Assembly (NCBI GenBank): GCA_019358855.1
Contig: JAHHII010000005.1
Coordinates: 186,001-250,000 of the forward strand
Length of the DNA stretch: 64,000 bases
Reading direction: 5' to 3'
Source: Timaviella obliquedivisa GSE-PSE-MK23-08B
Lineage (GTDB): Bacteria; Cyanobacteriota; Cyanobacteriia; Elainellales; Elainellaceae
Both the position numbers and the translations under genes were made by a program. Below the pieces are notes generated by a model, which saw only the letters and a list, made by a program, of their open reading frames with translations, was not told where the DNA came from and searched no databases. How positions within the stretch are numbered: the stretch's first letter is position 1; each line of letters opens with the position of its first letter. Of the stretch, positions 26,694-34,927 are shown piece by piece.

Positions 26694-26935
26694 AATTATC
26701 GTCTACAATTTGGTTCTCTTAGATTGTATCAAACATGCCAGTTTCAGAGTTCTTTTAGATCTATTACTGGACTATTCAATTTGACGAGAAGTTATCCAGG
26801 AGGGCGTTGATAAGCGCGCAGAAAATTCTTTGGTAGACCGAGAGGCGTTTCTTCAGCTATTTTGCAGCATTCATTCAAAGATTTTCACTCAGTTAATCAG
26901 GTTCAAATATTTATTCTTCTTATGAAGGAGCAATC

Positions 26936-28135
26936 ATGACCATTGATACCGGAAGAAAAACGGTTGAAGTAAACAGACCTGTCCCATCCTCTCCTGCCAA
27001 TATTCAGCAAGCTTTGGCACAAGCCGCTGCTGGGGTGGCGCTGCGATCGGTCACTAAAAAGTATGGTTCCGTGATAGCGGTTGAAAACATTACGCTTGAC
27101 ATTCCGGCTGGCAAATATTGTTGTCTTTTGGGCCCAAGCGGTTGCGGTAAAACGACTGTGCTCAGAATGATTGCAGGACACGAAGATATTACAAGCGGCG
27201 ATGTTCTAATTGGTGATAAGCGTGTCAATGATTTGCCAGCCGCCAAACGCAGCACTTCGATGATGTTTCAAAGCTATGCTCTATTTCCCCACAAAACGAT
27301 TTGGGAAAACATTGAGTTTGGTTTGAAAATGCAAAATGTACCAGAAATAGAACGTCGTGCCCGTGTGGGAGAGATCTTGGAAATGATTGGTCTGAGCCAC
27401 ACAAGCGATCGCAAACCAACCCAGCTTAGCGGCGGACAGCAACAGCGAATTGCTTTAGCACGCGCACTCGTCACTCGTCCCCAAGTGCTCATGCTAGACG
27501 AACCTCTCAGTGCATTGGATGAAAACCTGCGGGTACGAATGCGAACTGAACTCCGCAAAATTCAAAAGCAATTTGGCTTAACGTTTATTCAAGTCACACA
27601 CCATGTAGAAGAAGCCTTCTCCCTCTCTGACATGGTAGTTGTCATGACCCACGGTCGCCTTGACCAAGTTGCCACTCCAGACGAATTATACAATCGTCCA
27701 GGTTCTCAGTTTGTTGCCAAGTTCATGGGCGACAATAATATTTTCACGGGTAAAGTGAAAAACGTGATCAGTGATGCTGAATTGGATGTTGTGCAGTTAG
27801 AAATAGAGGGTTTTGGTAATCTTTACTGCCGAGGCTACTCCAGCCCAGTTGGGACAGAGGCAGGATGTTCGGTTCGTCCTGACTTACTCCATGTTGAGGC
27901 TTACAACCCAGACGTTGCCGCCGAATCAACCCTTGCAGGGAACCAGGTTGTCGCCCGAATCACCGCCATAGAAATGACTGGATACGTAACGCGAGTTTCG
28001 CTAATGGCAGAAGCAACCGGACAAGAACTGCTCTATAAAGCTCGTACAGATGATTGGAATCGTAATTCCTTCCGCGAAGGACAGCTAGTTGTCCTCAGTT
28101 GGTCAAAAGATGATTGCGTTTTTCTTCCTTACTAG
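26936..28135 (+). CDS. ABC transporter ATP-binding protein, polyamine-type (PotA-like)
   Basis: 399 residues. The nucleotide-binding domain has Walker A (GPSGCGKTT), the Q loop (MMFQSYALFPHKT), the ABC signature (LSGGQQQR), Walker B with catalytic Glu (VLMLDEPLSALD) and the switch His (VTHHVEEA). A C-terminal TOBE-like segment follows residue 260. About 25 residues precede the usual start of the domain. The ribosome site GAAGGAG is strong. It is the first gene of a run with the binding protein and two permeases, all on the plus strand, together a complete importer. The PotA type points to polyamine-like or other small nitrogenous or organic substrates; the exact solute is not readable. Confidence 0.93.
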   Translation: MTIDTGRKTVEVNRPVPSSPANIQQALAQAAAGVALRSVTKKYGSVIAVENITLDIPAGKYCCLLGPSGCGKTTVLRMIAGHEDITSGDVLIGDKRVNDLPAAKRSTSMMFQSYALFPHKTIWENIEFGLKMQNVPEIERRARVGEILEMIGLSHTSDRKPTQLSGGQQQRIALARALVTRPQVLMLDEPLSALDENLRVRMRTELRKIQKQFGLTFIQVTHHVEEAFSLSDMVVVMTHGRLDQVATPDELYNRPGSQFVAKFMGDNNIFTGKVKNVISDAELDVVQLEIEGFGNLYCRGYSSPVGTEAGCSVRPDLLHVEAYNPDVAAESTLAGNQVVARITAIEMTGYVTRVSLMAEATGQELLYKARTDDWNRNSFREGQLVVLSWSKDDCVFLPY

Positions 28136-28239
28136 CCACCCAATCTATAGATTTCTTCCAACCTCGAATGAATCGCTACGCAAATTCGCTTCGTAGACCT
28201 TTGTGCTATCCCTATTGTATTTTGTGAGCTTAAATACCC

Positions 28240-29541
28240 ATGTCAAAGATTAGTCGTCGTCAAGTGATCAGAACCGGACTTGCTGCTGGAGCAATGGTTG
28301 CGGCGGTGAGCTGTAGCTCCAAGAAGGAAGCCTCAAGTGGAGGTGCGCCAGGAGTAATCACCAATTCTTACAAAGATGTTACGCTGCGGTTTATCGGCAC
28401 CGGAGCCGCTCAAAGTAAAGAGATTAAAGCCCAAGCTGAGAAAGATTTGGGCTTCAAGATTCAACTGCGGGCACTGGGCACTGAAGAGAATAACCAGATT
28501 GCCATTACTCAGCCTAAGCAGTACGACATTTTTGATGGAGAATATTTCAGTTTGCCCCTGGTGTATCCATCAGGAAACCTGCAACCGATCGATATCAGAA
28601 AAATCAAAAACTGGGACAAAATCGTTCCCTATTTCACTACAGGTAAGTTTGACGACGGTGCAAAGGTTAATGATTCTCAAGGTACGGCTCCCTTCAGAGT
28701 AATGTACGTTAAAGACAAAGATTCCAAAGAGTTTTCAGCCACTCCGACAGACTGGGCAACGTTAATTCCGTTTCAATATAATGCCGACACGTTGGGCTAT
28801 CGACCTGATTTAACGGGCAAGAAAATTGAATCTTGGGCAGAAATGCTTGATCCACAATTCAAAGGCAAAACTGCACTGTTAGATATCCCATCGATCGGGA
28901 TTATGGATGCTGCAATGATCCTAGAGGCAGCAGGCATGATGACCTTTGGCGACAAGGGCAACATGACTAAGGCAGAACTCGATAAAGTGACCGATATGCT
29001 GATTAAGCTCAAGAAAGATGGGCAGTTCCGAGCATTTTGGAAAAACTTTGATGAGTCCGTTAACTTAATGTCATCTGGGGAAGTAGCGCTGCAATCCATG
29101 TGGTCGCCTGCGGTCACTGCCGTCAAAGCTCGAGGAATTAACTGCATTTATGCGCCCCTTAAGGAAGGATATCGCGGTTGGGGAGGAGGCATTGGAGTTT
29201 CTAGAAATCTAGAAGGTGTTGGTCTAGATGCTGCCTACGAGTACCTCAACTGGATGTTGGATGGGTGGATGGGTGGATTCTTGGCTCGTCAAGGTTATTA
29301 CAGCGCTGCACCAGAAACTGCTCGTAATTTCATGAAGCCAGAAGAGTGGGATTTCTGGTATGAAGGCAAAGCAGCAGCGACAGATATTATTGATCCGTTT
29401 GGCAAGAAGATTGAATCGAAGGGTGCCGTGCGCGATGGTGGCTCGTTTAAGGAACGCTTCGCCAACATTGTTTGCTGGAACTCGGTGATGCAAGAGCAAA
29501 CCTATCTGGTTCAGAAGTGGAACGAATTTGTGGCAGCTTAG
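28240..29541 (+). CDS. ABC transporter substrate-binding protein (PotD-like), probable Tat-exported lipoprotein
   Basis: 433 residues. The N terminus carries a twin-arginine motif (SRRQVIRTG), a short hydrophobic stretch and a lipobox-like AAVSC with Cys26, so export in folded form and lipid anchoring are both likely. The mature part follows the periplasmic-binding fold of the polyamine/2-aminoethylphosphonate class (LRFIGTGAAQ, FDGEYFSLPLVYP, IPFQYNADTLGY, GWGGGIGVSRNLEGV). It captures the solute for the ATPase and permeases encoded on either side. 104 bases separate it from the ATPase gene and 175 from the next permease gene. Confidence 0.92.
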   Translation: MSKISRRQVIRTGLAAGAMVAAVSCSSKKEASSGGAPGVITNSYKDVTLRFIGTGAAQSKEIKAQAEKDLGFKIQLRALGTEENNQIAITQPKQYDIFDGEYFSLPLVYPSGNLQPIDIRKIKNWDKIVPYFTTGKFDDGAKVNDSQGTAPFRVMYVKDKDSKEFSATPTDWATLIPFQYNADTLGYRPDLTGKKIESWAEMLDPQFKGKTALLDIPSIGIMDAAMILEAAGMMTFGDKGNMTKAELDKVTDMLIKLKKDGQFRAFWKNFDESVNLMSSGEVALQSMWSPAVTAVKARGINCIYAPLKEGYRGWGGGIGVSRNLEGVGLDAAYEYLNWMLDGWMGGFLARQGYYSAAPETARNFMKPEEWDFWYEGKAAATDIIDPFGKKIESKGAVRDGGSFKERFANIVCWNSVMQEQTYLVQKWNEFVAA

Positions 29542-29716
29542 ACCTCTTAGATCTCTTAGATCTTAAAGAAGGTCTTAACGGTTGAGATTTCAATTTATAA
29601 CGATGTTATGAACGTCTAACCTTTGAAGGCGAATTGAGTGATTGGACTGAAGATCTTCATTAATCTGATCACAAAGTTCGCCTTTTAATTTAATCTCCAC
29701 AGCCAAGCTAAATACC

Positions 29717-30631
29717 ATGACAGCCACTCCCAACATCCCAACGCCCCTCCAGCCAGCCCGTTCTAGTCGAACTAAGCCGTTTAGCTGGAAAGGACTTCAG
29801 CCTTACCTGCTGGTATCACCCCAGACAATCGTTCTACTACTGTTTTTGGTTTTACCAATCGCAGCCATCATCATTGTGAGCTTCTGGAACTTTAACGGCT
29901 ATTCCATGGTTCCTGGCTTTACGCTAGCAAATTACATCACGGTTTTTACATCGAAGGTGACAGTTGCAACTTATCTCAACACGTTTAAGTTTACGGCAAT
30001 TGTTTGGCTCCTTTGTTTGCTGATTAGTTATCCCGTTGCTTATTTTCTTTCGTTTCACATTAAAAATTCAAAGTGGCAGACGATTCTCTTTCTGGTTTGC
30101 ACGGTTCCATTTTTGACATCTAATATTATTCGGATGATTTCCTGGATTCCATTCTTGGGTCGGGAAGGGTTGCTGAACCAAGCCTTGATGGGATTAAACC
30201 TGATCGATCAACCCATTGAAAAGTTTCTTTTCTCTGACTTTTCGGTGATTTTGGCAATGGTGCATCTTTATGCTCTATTCATGGTGGCACCCATTTTTAA
30301 CAGCATGATGCGAATTGATCGATCGCTGGTTTCGGCAGCAGAAGATGCAGGGGCTTCGCCCTTTCAAATTCAGAAGGAAATTATCCTGCCATTATCAGCT
30401 TCAGGAATTGCGATCGGCACCATTTTTATCATCACTCTAGTCATGGGAGAGTTCGCCACCGTACGACTGATGGGCGGTGGACAGGTTGCCTCAGTCGGAA
30501 ATTTGATTAAAAACCAGATTGGTAGTTTGCAATATCCCCTGGCTGCGGCGAACGCAGTCATCCTGCTGATCATTACGCTGATTCTGGTTTCTGCTATTTT
30601 GCGCGTGGTTGATATTCGTAAAGAACTGTAG
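29717..30631 (+). CDS. ABC transporter permease (PotB-like)
   Basis: 304 residues with about six membrane helices, starting with LLLFLVLPIAAIIIVSFW. The EAA loop that docks on the ATPase is visible as SAAEDAGASPFQIQKEIILP. It forms the membrane channel with the next gene product. The PotC-like gene starts 7 bases after the stop, so the two are translationally linked. Confidence 0.93.
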   Translation: MTATPNIPTPLQPARSSRTKPFSWKGLQPYLLVSPQTIVLLLFLVLPIAAIIIVSFWNFNGYSMVPGFTLANYITVFTSKVTVATYLNTFKFTAIVWLLCLLISYPVAYFLSFHIKNSKWQTILFLVCTVPFLTSNIIRMISWIPFLGREGLLNQALMGLNLIDQPIEKFLFSDFSVILAMVHLYALFMVAPIFNSMMRIDRSLVSAAEDAGASPFQIQKEIILPLSASGIAIGTIFIITLVMGEFATVRLMGGGQVASVGNLIKNQIGSLQYPLAAANAVILLIITLILVSAILRVVDIRKEL

Positions 30632-30638
30632 GAGAGTT

Positions 30639-31490
30639 ATGGAAAAGAAAAAACGCCCATTATCTTATTATTTATTGGCAGCGTTCTTTGGACTGTTTGT
30701 CTTATTTCTCTACGGCCCCATGTCTGCTATTTTTATCCTGTCCTTGCAGGGTCCTGAAGGCAATTTGACTTTTCCAATGAAAGGGTTTGGCTTTACATGG
30801 ATGCAGTCTGTATTTGAGGAACAACGGGTTGGCAACTTTGTCGATTCTTTCTGGCGATCGCTTTGGTTAGGGTTGATAGTCATGGCACTGACCGGCATCT
30901 TTAGCGTCATGTCAGGCATGGCATTTCGTAGCCGATTTAGAGGAGCCAGTCTGATTTTTTACCTCACCATTTCCAGCCTGATCGTTCCTAGCATTTTAAT
31001 TTCCTTAGGAATTGCAGTGGTATTCAACTTGGCAGGTCTACAAAATGCTTGGTACACCTCAGCTTTGGGAGCGCATCTGACCTGGACAATTCCGTTTGCT
31101 TTCTTGATTATGCTAGGAATTTTTGGACGATTTAACCCAGCTTACGAGGAAGCCTCCCGTGACTTGGGCGCTAACGATGTCACCACATTTTGGCAGATTG
31201 TTTTTCCTCTGATTGCTTCTAGTGTTTTAGGTGTGGCATTGCTAAGTTTTACGCTGTCATACGATGAGTTCACGCGCACTTCTCTAGCATCCGGTGATAC
31301 TAATACTCTTCCTCTAGAAATCTTTGGAATGACAACTAATGTCACGTCTCCTGCCTTATACGCGTTAGGAACTCTAACCACTATTTTTTCGTTTGCATTA
31401 ATCGGTCTAACTCTACTTACAGTTAACTACTTGACCAACCGCCAAACGAAACCAGCGCATAAGTCGGCATTGCCCAATATTAAGGGGTAA
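30639..31490 (+). CDS. ABC transporter permease (PotC-like)
   Basis: About 283 residues from the ATG at 30639, which has a clear ribosome site (AGGAGAG) directly upstream. The frame opens 30 bases earlier at a TTG inside the previous gene, but those residues are not family-like. Six predicted helices are present, with the EAA loop as EASRDLGANDVTTFWQIVFP. It completes the importer begun at 26936. No further gene of the cluster follows. Confidence 0.93.
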   Translation: MEKKKRPLSYYLLAAFFGLFVLFLYGPMSAIFILSLQGPEGNLTFPMKGFGFTWMQSVFEEQRVGNFVDSFWRSLWLGLIVMALTGIFSVMSGMAFRSRFRGASLIFYLTISSLIVPSILISLGIAVVFNLAGLQNAWYTSALGAHLTWTIPFAFLIMLGIFGRFNPAYEEASRDLGANDVTTFWQIVFPLIASSVLGVALLSFTLSYDEFTRTSLASGDTNTLPLEIFGMTTNVTSPALYALGTLTTIFSFALIGLTLLTVNYLTNRQTKPAHKSALPNIKG

Positions 31491-31958
31491 CCCCAAGTCA
31501 TCTATTCTGTGACAGATTTTGAGAAACTGAGTTTGTCGATCGCCATCAGTTGTTCCTTTTTAGGAATTAGGCAGTAGCGATCGACTCTTAAGATTGGGTT
31601 GAGCTAATTTCTTTGAGAACGATCAGGGTTTCTCTACTAAGCGTGAAACCGATTATCTCAACATGGTATAAATTTGTGGCAACCTCTTCTCCTCTAGAAT
31701 GTCACTGCTGCTTTACTGAAACACCGCCCAGATTGTAGCAATGTCTCCTATACCTTGGTCGATAATCTTGAGCAAATTTCTCTGAAGAGCTTAAGATTTT
31801 AGAGGTTAGAAAACCTAGTAGACGATGGTAGTGCAGGCATAGTTCAGCATCGGCAAATGGCGCTAAGAAGGTTTGCAGGCAAGATGTTCTGCTAACCGTG
31901 TTTGCTGACCTAGACTGCTGATTTTAAGGAGGAGAGACGTTAACATCGCAGATTTGCT
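31491..31958. other. Spacer between the ABC importer and the ygiB-like gene
   Basis: About 468 bases without a credible gene. No family A or B element and no strong terminator hairpin was seen. The last 40 bases contain a good ribosome site (AAGGAGGAGAG) about 25 bases before the ygiB-like ATG, rather far from it. Confidence 0.4.
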
Positions 31959-32609
31959 ATGACTCAAGATAACAATCGCAGTACAACAATCCGTTACCTC
32001 CTGATTGCATCGGGTGTACTCGTTGTTGGCGGTTTAGGCTATCTTGCCTACGACCTCCTTAATCCGTATCAGAATGTGCGCTACTATGCTTCTGAGCAAC
32101 AATGCATCATAGACGCGATCGCCCGTCAGAATGCTATGTCTCAGGAACAATGCCAGGCTCAATTCCAATATGCATTCCAGGAATATGAACGGGTTGCTCC
32201 GGTCTATCGCTCGCAGGCAGAATGCCAAGAGGATACAGCAGGCATTTGCTCACAAGTGTTTGACCTCAGCATCGGGGCACTTGGATGGCGACCCGATTTC
32301 GGCGGCTTCTATTTCGTAGATGACGTTGGTAATGGCTCTAATTTAAACAGTATTTATGTGGGTACTACTCGCTACACGGTCTATCCGGTGCAACCCGTTT
32401 ACCGCTCCACTGCCGGGATTGTGACTCCGGCTAGAATCCAGATTGCATCTCCGCAGACAGGCGTACCGTTAGAGTCTCGATATTTTTCTCGCAGTACCAC
32501 CATCCCGACCCGCCCCAAAGGTCACGCGGCTCAAGGCACCATCAAAGGAAGAGGCAACTTTGGGAATTCTGTTCGCTCCACAGCCCCTAGGGGTGCCGGA
32601 GGTAAATGA
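31959..32609 (+). CDS. ygiB: DUF1190 (YgiB-like) membrane-anchored protein
   Basis: 216 residues. One membrane helix near residues 13-32 is followed by the DUF1190 core, VRYYASEQQC..., with four cysteines at 49, 65, 89 and 97 in an arrangement typical of YgiB. The Gly/Arg/Ser-rich tail ends GAGGK. DUF1190 proteins are almost always encoded beside a glutathionylspermidine-synthase-like ATP-grasp protein, as here. The biochemical function is unknown. The paired cysteines suggest disulfides outside the cytoplasm (inference). First gene of a three-gene run. Confidence 0.82.
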   Translation: MTQDNNRSTTIRYLLIASGVLVVGGLGYLAYDLLNPYQNVRYYASEQQCIIDAIARQNAMSQEQCQAQFQYAFQEYERVAPVYRSQAECQEDTAGICSQVFDLSIGALGWRPDFGGFYFVDDVGNGSNLNSIYVGTTRYTVYPVQPVYRSTAGIVTPARIQIASPQTGVPLESRYFSRSTTIPTRPKGHAAQGTIKGRGNFGNSVRSTAPRGAGGK

Positions 32610-32681
32610 TTCCTACGGTTTTTTAGGGTAATTCTCTAGGCAAATTGTCGACTTTCAGCCCACTTGACTGGGGTCATAGGT

Positions 32682-33989
32682 ATGTATCCATTTTTAGTTC
32701 CGCAACGACACAACTGGCAACAACACATATTGAACAATGCCTACCAATGCCAGCCGTTAACAGACATCAAACAATGCTACTGGGTGGAGGCGCTGCCTCG
32801 TCCCTTTGGCGTTATGTTCTCGCGTGAAGAGGAGACTAAGCTCTGGGACGCGACCACAGCCCTGTGGGACATGTGTCGAGAGTTTTTAGACTGGTTTTTT
32901 TCTGCCAATGGATTAGAGGATCGGTTGAAAAAACTTGCTATTCCACCAGCTTTTTGGGAGGTGATTCAAGTCTCCTGGGATCGCGTTGACCCAGAAGAAG
33001 ATCTGTCCCTTTACACCCGCTTTGATCTGGCAGTCACAGAGCAGGGACGAATCAGCCTCTTGGAGATCAATGGCGAAACCCCGCTATTGGGTGCAGAGAC
33101 AGTCTATCAGTGGCTTTGGTTCGAGGATATGAGACGATCGACTGGAAAAATACGATCGCTCCCTGAAGATGCGGATCAATGCAACAGCTTCTGGGACGAG
33201 GTTGCAGGTCAGTTTCGGATTCTGAGTCGCCAATACGACTTAAAGAACTTTGGACTCAGCTTGTTGATCGATGAAAACTTTCCAGAAGATACGGAAATGG
33301 CAGGGCAGTTGGTTGAAATTATTAACCAAGAGTTGGGGGGCGATCGCTTTTTTACCCAACTTGTCGGACTGCGGCAACAACTAGGAGTTGATGAGGACGG
33401 ATTTTTTGTCGATCAGTTTAACAATCGCATTTTTCGGTTATGGAAAATTGTCGATTGGCTGGATCTACAGCTTGCAGCCCAATCTTTCAACGCTGATAAA
33501 GCTCTGGCGGCACGGTTACTTTCGGGTGATGTCAAAATTTTGGAACCCTTGTGGAAACAAATTTTGAGCAATAAAGGAGCCATGGTCTGGATGTGGGAAT
33601 TATTTCACAACCACCCCGTCTATGGTCAATTCTTGCTGCCTACTTTTTTTAGAGACACAATTTCGATCGCCTCAACCGAGTTGCTGGTACAAATGCATGT
33701 CAAGAAACCCCTGACTGGTTTGGAAGGTGTTGGCGTTTCCATTGAAACAGGAGACGGGATAGCCGGGGCAGTTCACTCCCGCGATGCCAGAGGTTATGAG
33801 CGCGAGGGGTTCATTATTCAGCAATATCAACCCTTGCCTGAGTACTTTGGCTATCACTTCGTTGTCGGCTCGTGGATTGTGGGTGATACGCCAGCAGGTC
33901 TAGTCTTACGTGGAGATACAAACCCCATCACCGGACGGCACTGCTTAATCATTCCTCATATCGTGAGCGATAGTTTGCTAATTACATAA
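32682..33989 (+). CDS. ygiC: Glutathionylspermidine synthase-like ATP-grasp protein (YgiC/YjfC family)
   Basis: About 435 residues from the ATG at 32682 (MYPFLVPQRHNW). A TTG at 32664 would add six residues. The family motifs SLYTRFDLAVTE, LLEINGETPLLGAETVYQW and the C-terminal GSWIVGDTPAGLVLRGD and ITGRHCLIIPH match the synthetase half of glutathionylspermidine synthase. This fold joins an amine to a peptide carboxylate using ATP. YgiC-type proteins lack the amidase half, and their true substrates are not established. It starts 72 bases after the ygiB-like stop, with a third gene 18 bases downstream. Confidence 0.88.
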   Translation: MYPFLVPQRHNWQQHILNNAYQCQPLTDIKQCYWVEALPRPFGVMFSREEETKLWDATTALWDMCREFLDWFFSANGLEDRLKKLAIPPAFWEVIQVSWDRVDPEEDLSLYTRFDLAVTEQGRISLLEINGETPLLGAETVYQWLWFEDMRRSTGKIRSLPEDADQCNSFWDEVAGQFRILSRQYDLKNFGLSLLIDENFPEDTEMAGQLVEIINQELGGDRFFTQLVGLRQQLGVDEDGFFVDQFNNRIFRLWKIVDWLDLQLAAQSFNADKALAARLLSGDVKILEPLWKQILSNKGAMVWMWELFHNHPVYGQFLLPTFFRDTISIASTELLVQMHVKKPLTGLEGVGVSIETGDGIAGAVHSRDARGYEREGFIIQQYQPLPEYFGYHFVVGSWIVGDTPAGLVLRGDTNPITGRHCLIIPHIVSDSLLIT

Positions 33990-34007
33990 GTCTACGGGGT
34001 ATGAGCA

Positions 34008-34733
34008 ATGAAACTACAAGTTCATGACGCTAAGGGAGTTCCAATTTTGAGCAGCGATTGGACTGTAGACGAATTTATTCCTGATGAGTTCAAGATTCCA
34101 ACTGTTGAAGCTGCGACACAGGCAGGGTTTATCGATCTCCTGAGCAGGGATGTCTTCTCCGAGGGGGATAGTTTGTCCCTCTATGAACACCTTTTAAGCC
34201 GCAGTTCTGAATTCTCGACAGAATTCATGATAATGGTTGAGTTCTGGCTCAGAGATGAACTCCGGCACTACTACGCGTTACGAAAGATATACCACCTTGT
34301 GTCAGATTTATCGATCGCCGCGATCGACAATTGTAACTACGATCGGGTACATGAGATTGAACCGATTTCATTCCTGGTTGAGAATGAATTTACGATCTTA
34401 GTGGGTTTAATGTTTGACGAGATGGGATCTGTCTGTTCTTACCGAAAAGATATCACGGAATTTTATCAACCCTATGGTAGAGAATTTGCACGGGTAGGAC
34501 ATCTGGTAATGCAAGATGAAGGACGACATCTTAGCAATGCGGTCACTCTCATCAAGTCTCGTCATGCTGATAAAATCTGTCAGATTGAACCATTACTACA
34601 AAAGATCGATCTACTAGAGTCTAGTCTTTCCTATTATCCAAAAACTTTTTTTCTCGATCATGTTCAGGAGCGACATCGATTCCCTGAAAATTTTAATGCA
34701 CAGGTAATTCAGAAAGTTCTTTCCCTGTTCTGA
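34008..34733 (+). CDS. Ferritin-like protein with two ExxH motifs (possible di-iron enzyme)
   Basis: 241 residues, helical. Two ExxH motifs, Glu84-Leu-Arg-His87 (RDELRH) and Glu171-Gly-Arg-His174 (QDEGRH), lie about 87 residues apart. Acidic residues between them (Glu125, Glu127, Glu138) could complete the E/ExxH/E/ExxH ligand set of four-helix di-iron proteins. The size and the QDEGRH signature resemble ferritin-like oxygenases and oxidases more than storage ferritins. It starts 18 bases after the ygiC-like stop, so it is almost certainly in the same operon. I do not recognise a named family. Metal binding and reaction are inferred from motifs only. Confidence 0.72.
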   Translation: MKLQVHDAKGVPILSSDWTVDEFIPDEFKIPTVEAATQAGFIDLLSRDVFSEGDSLSLYEHLLSRSSEFSTEFMIMVEFWLRDELRHYYALRKIYHLVSDLSIAAIDNCNYDRVHEIEPISFLVENEFTILVGLMFDEMGSVCSYRKDITEFYQPYGREFARVGHLVMQDEGRHLSNAVTLIKSRHADKICQIEPLLQKIDLLESSLSYYPKTFFLDHVQERHRFPENFNAQVIQKVLSLF

Positions 34734-34927
34734 TACGATAGTTAGCTTCTTATGTTTTGATGGCTAAAATTAGGTAATTGATTAGGGTTAAGATGTGGCA
34801 GATAACCCAATTCTTCAGACTTTGATTTTGATATCTTTCTGTGTCAGAGCGATCGCCTCCCGTTATTCATCAATCCTGTTCATCGATCATACTGTCGAGT
34901 CTTTTCTGTCGAATCTTTTCTGGGTGT

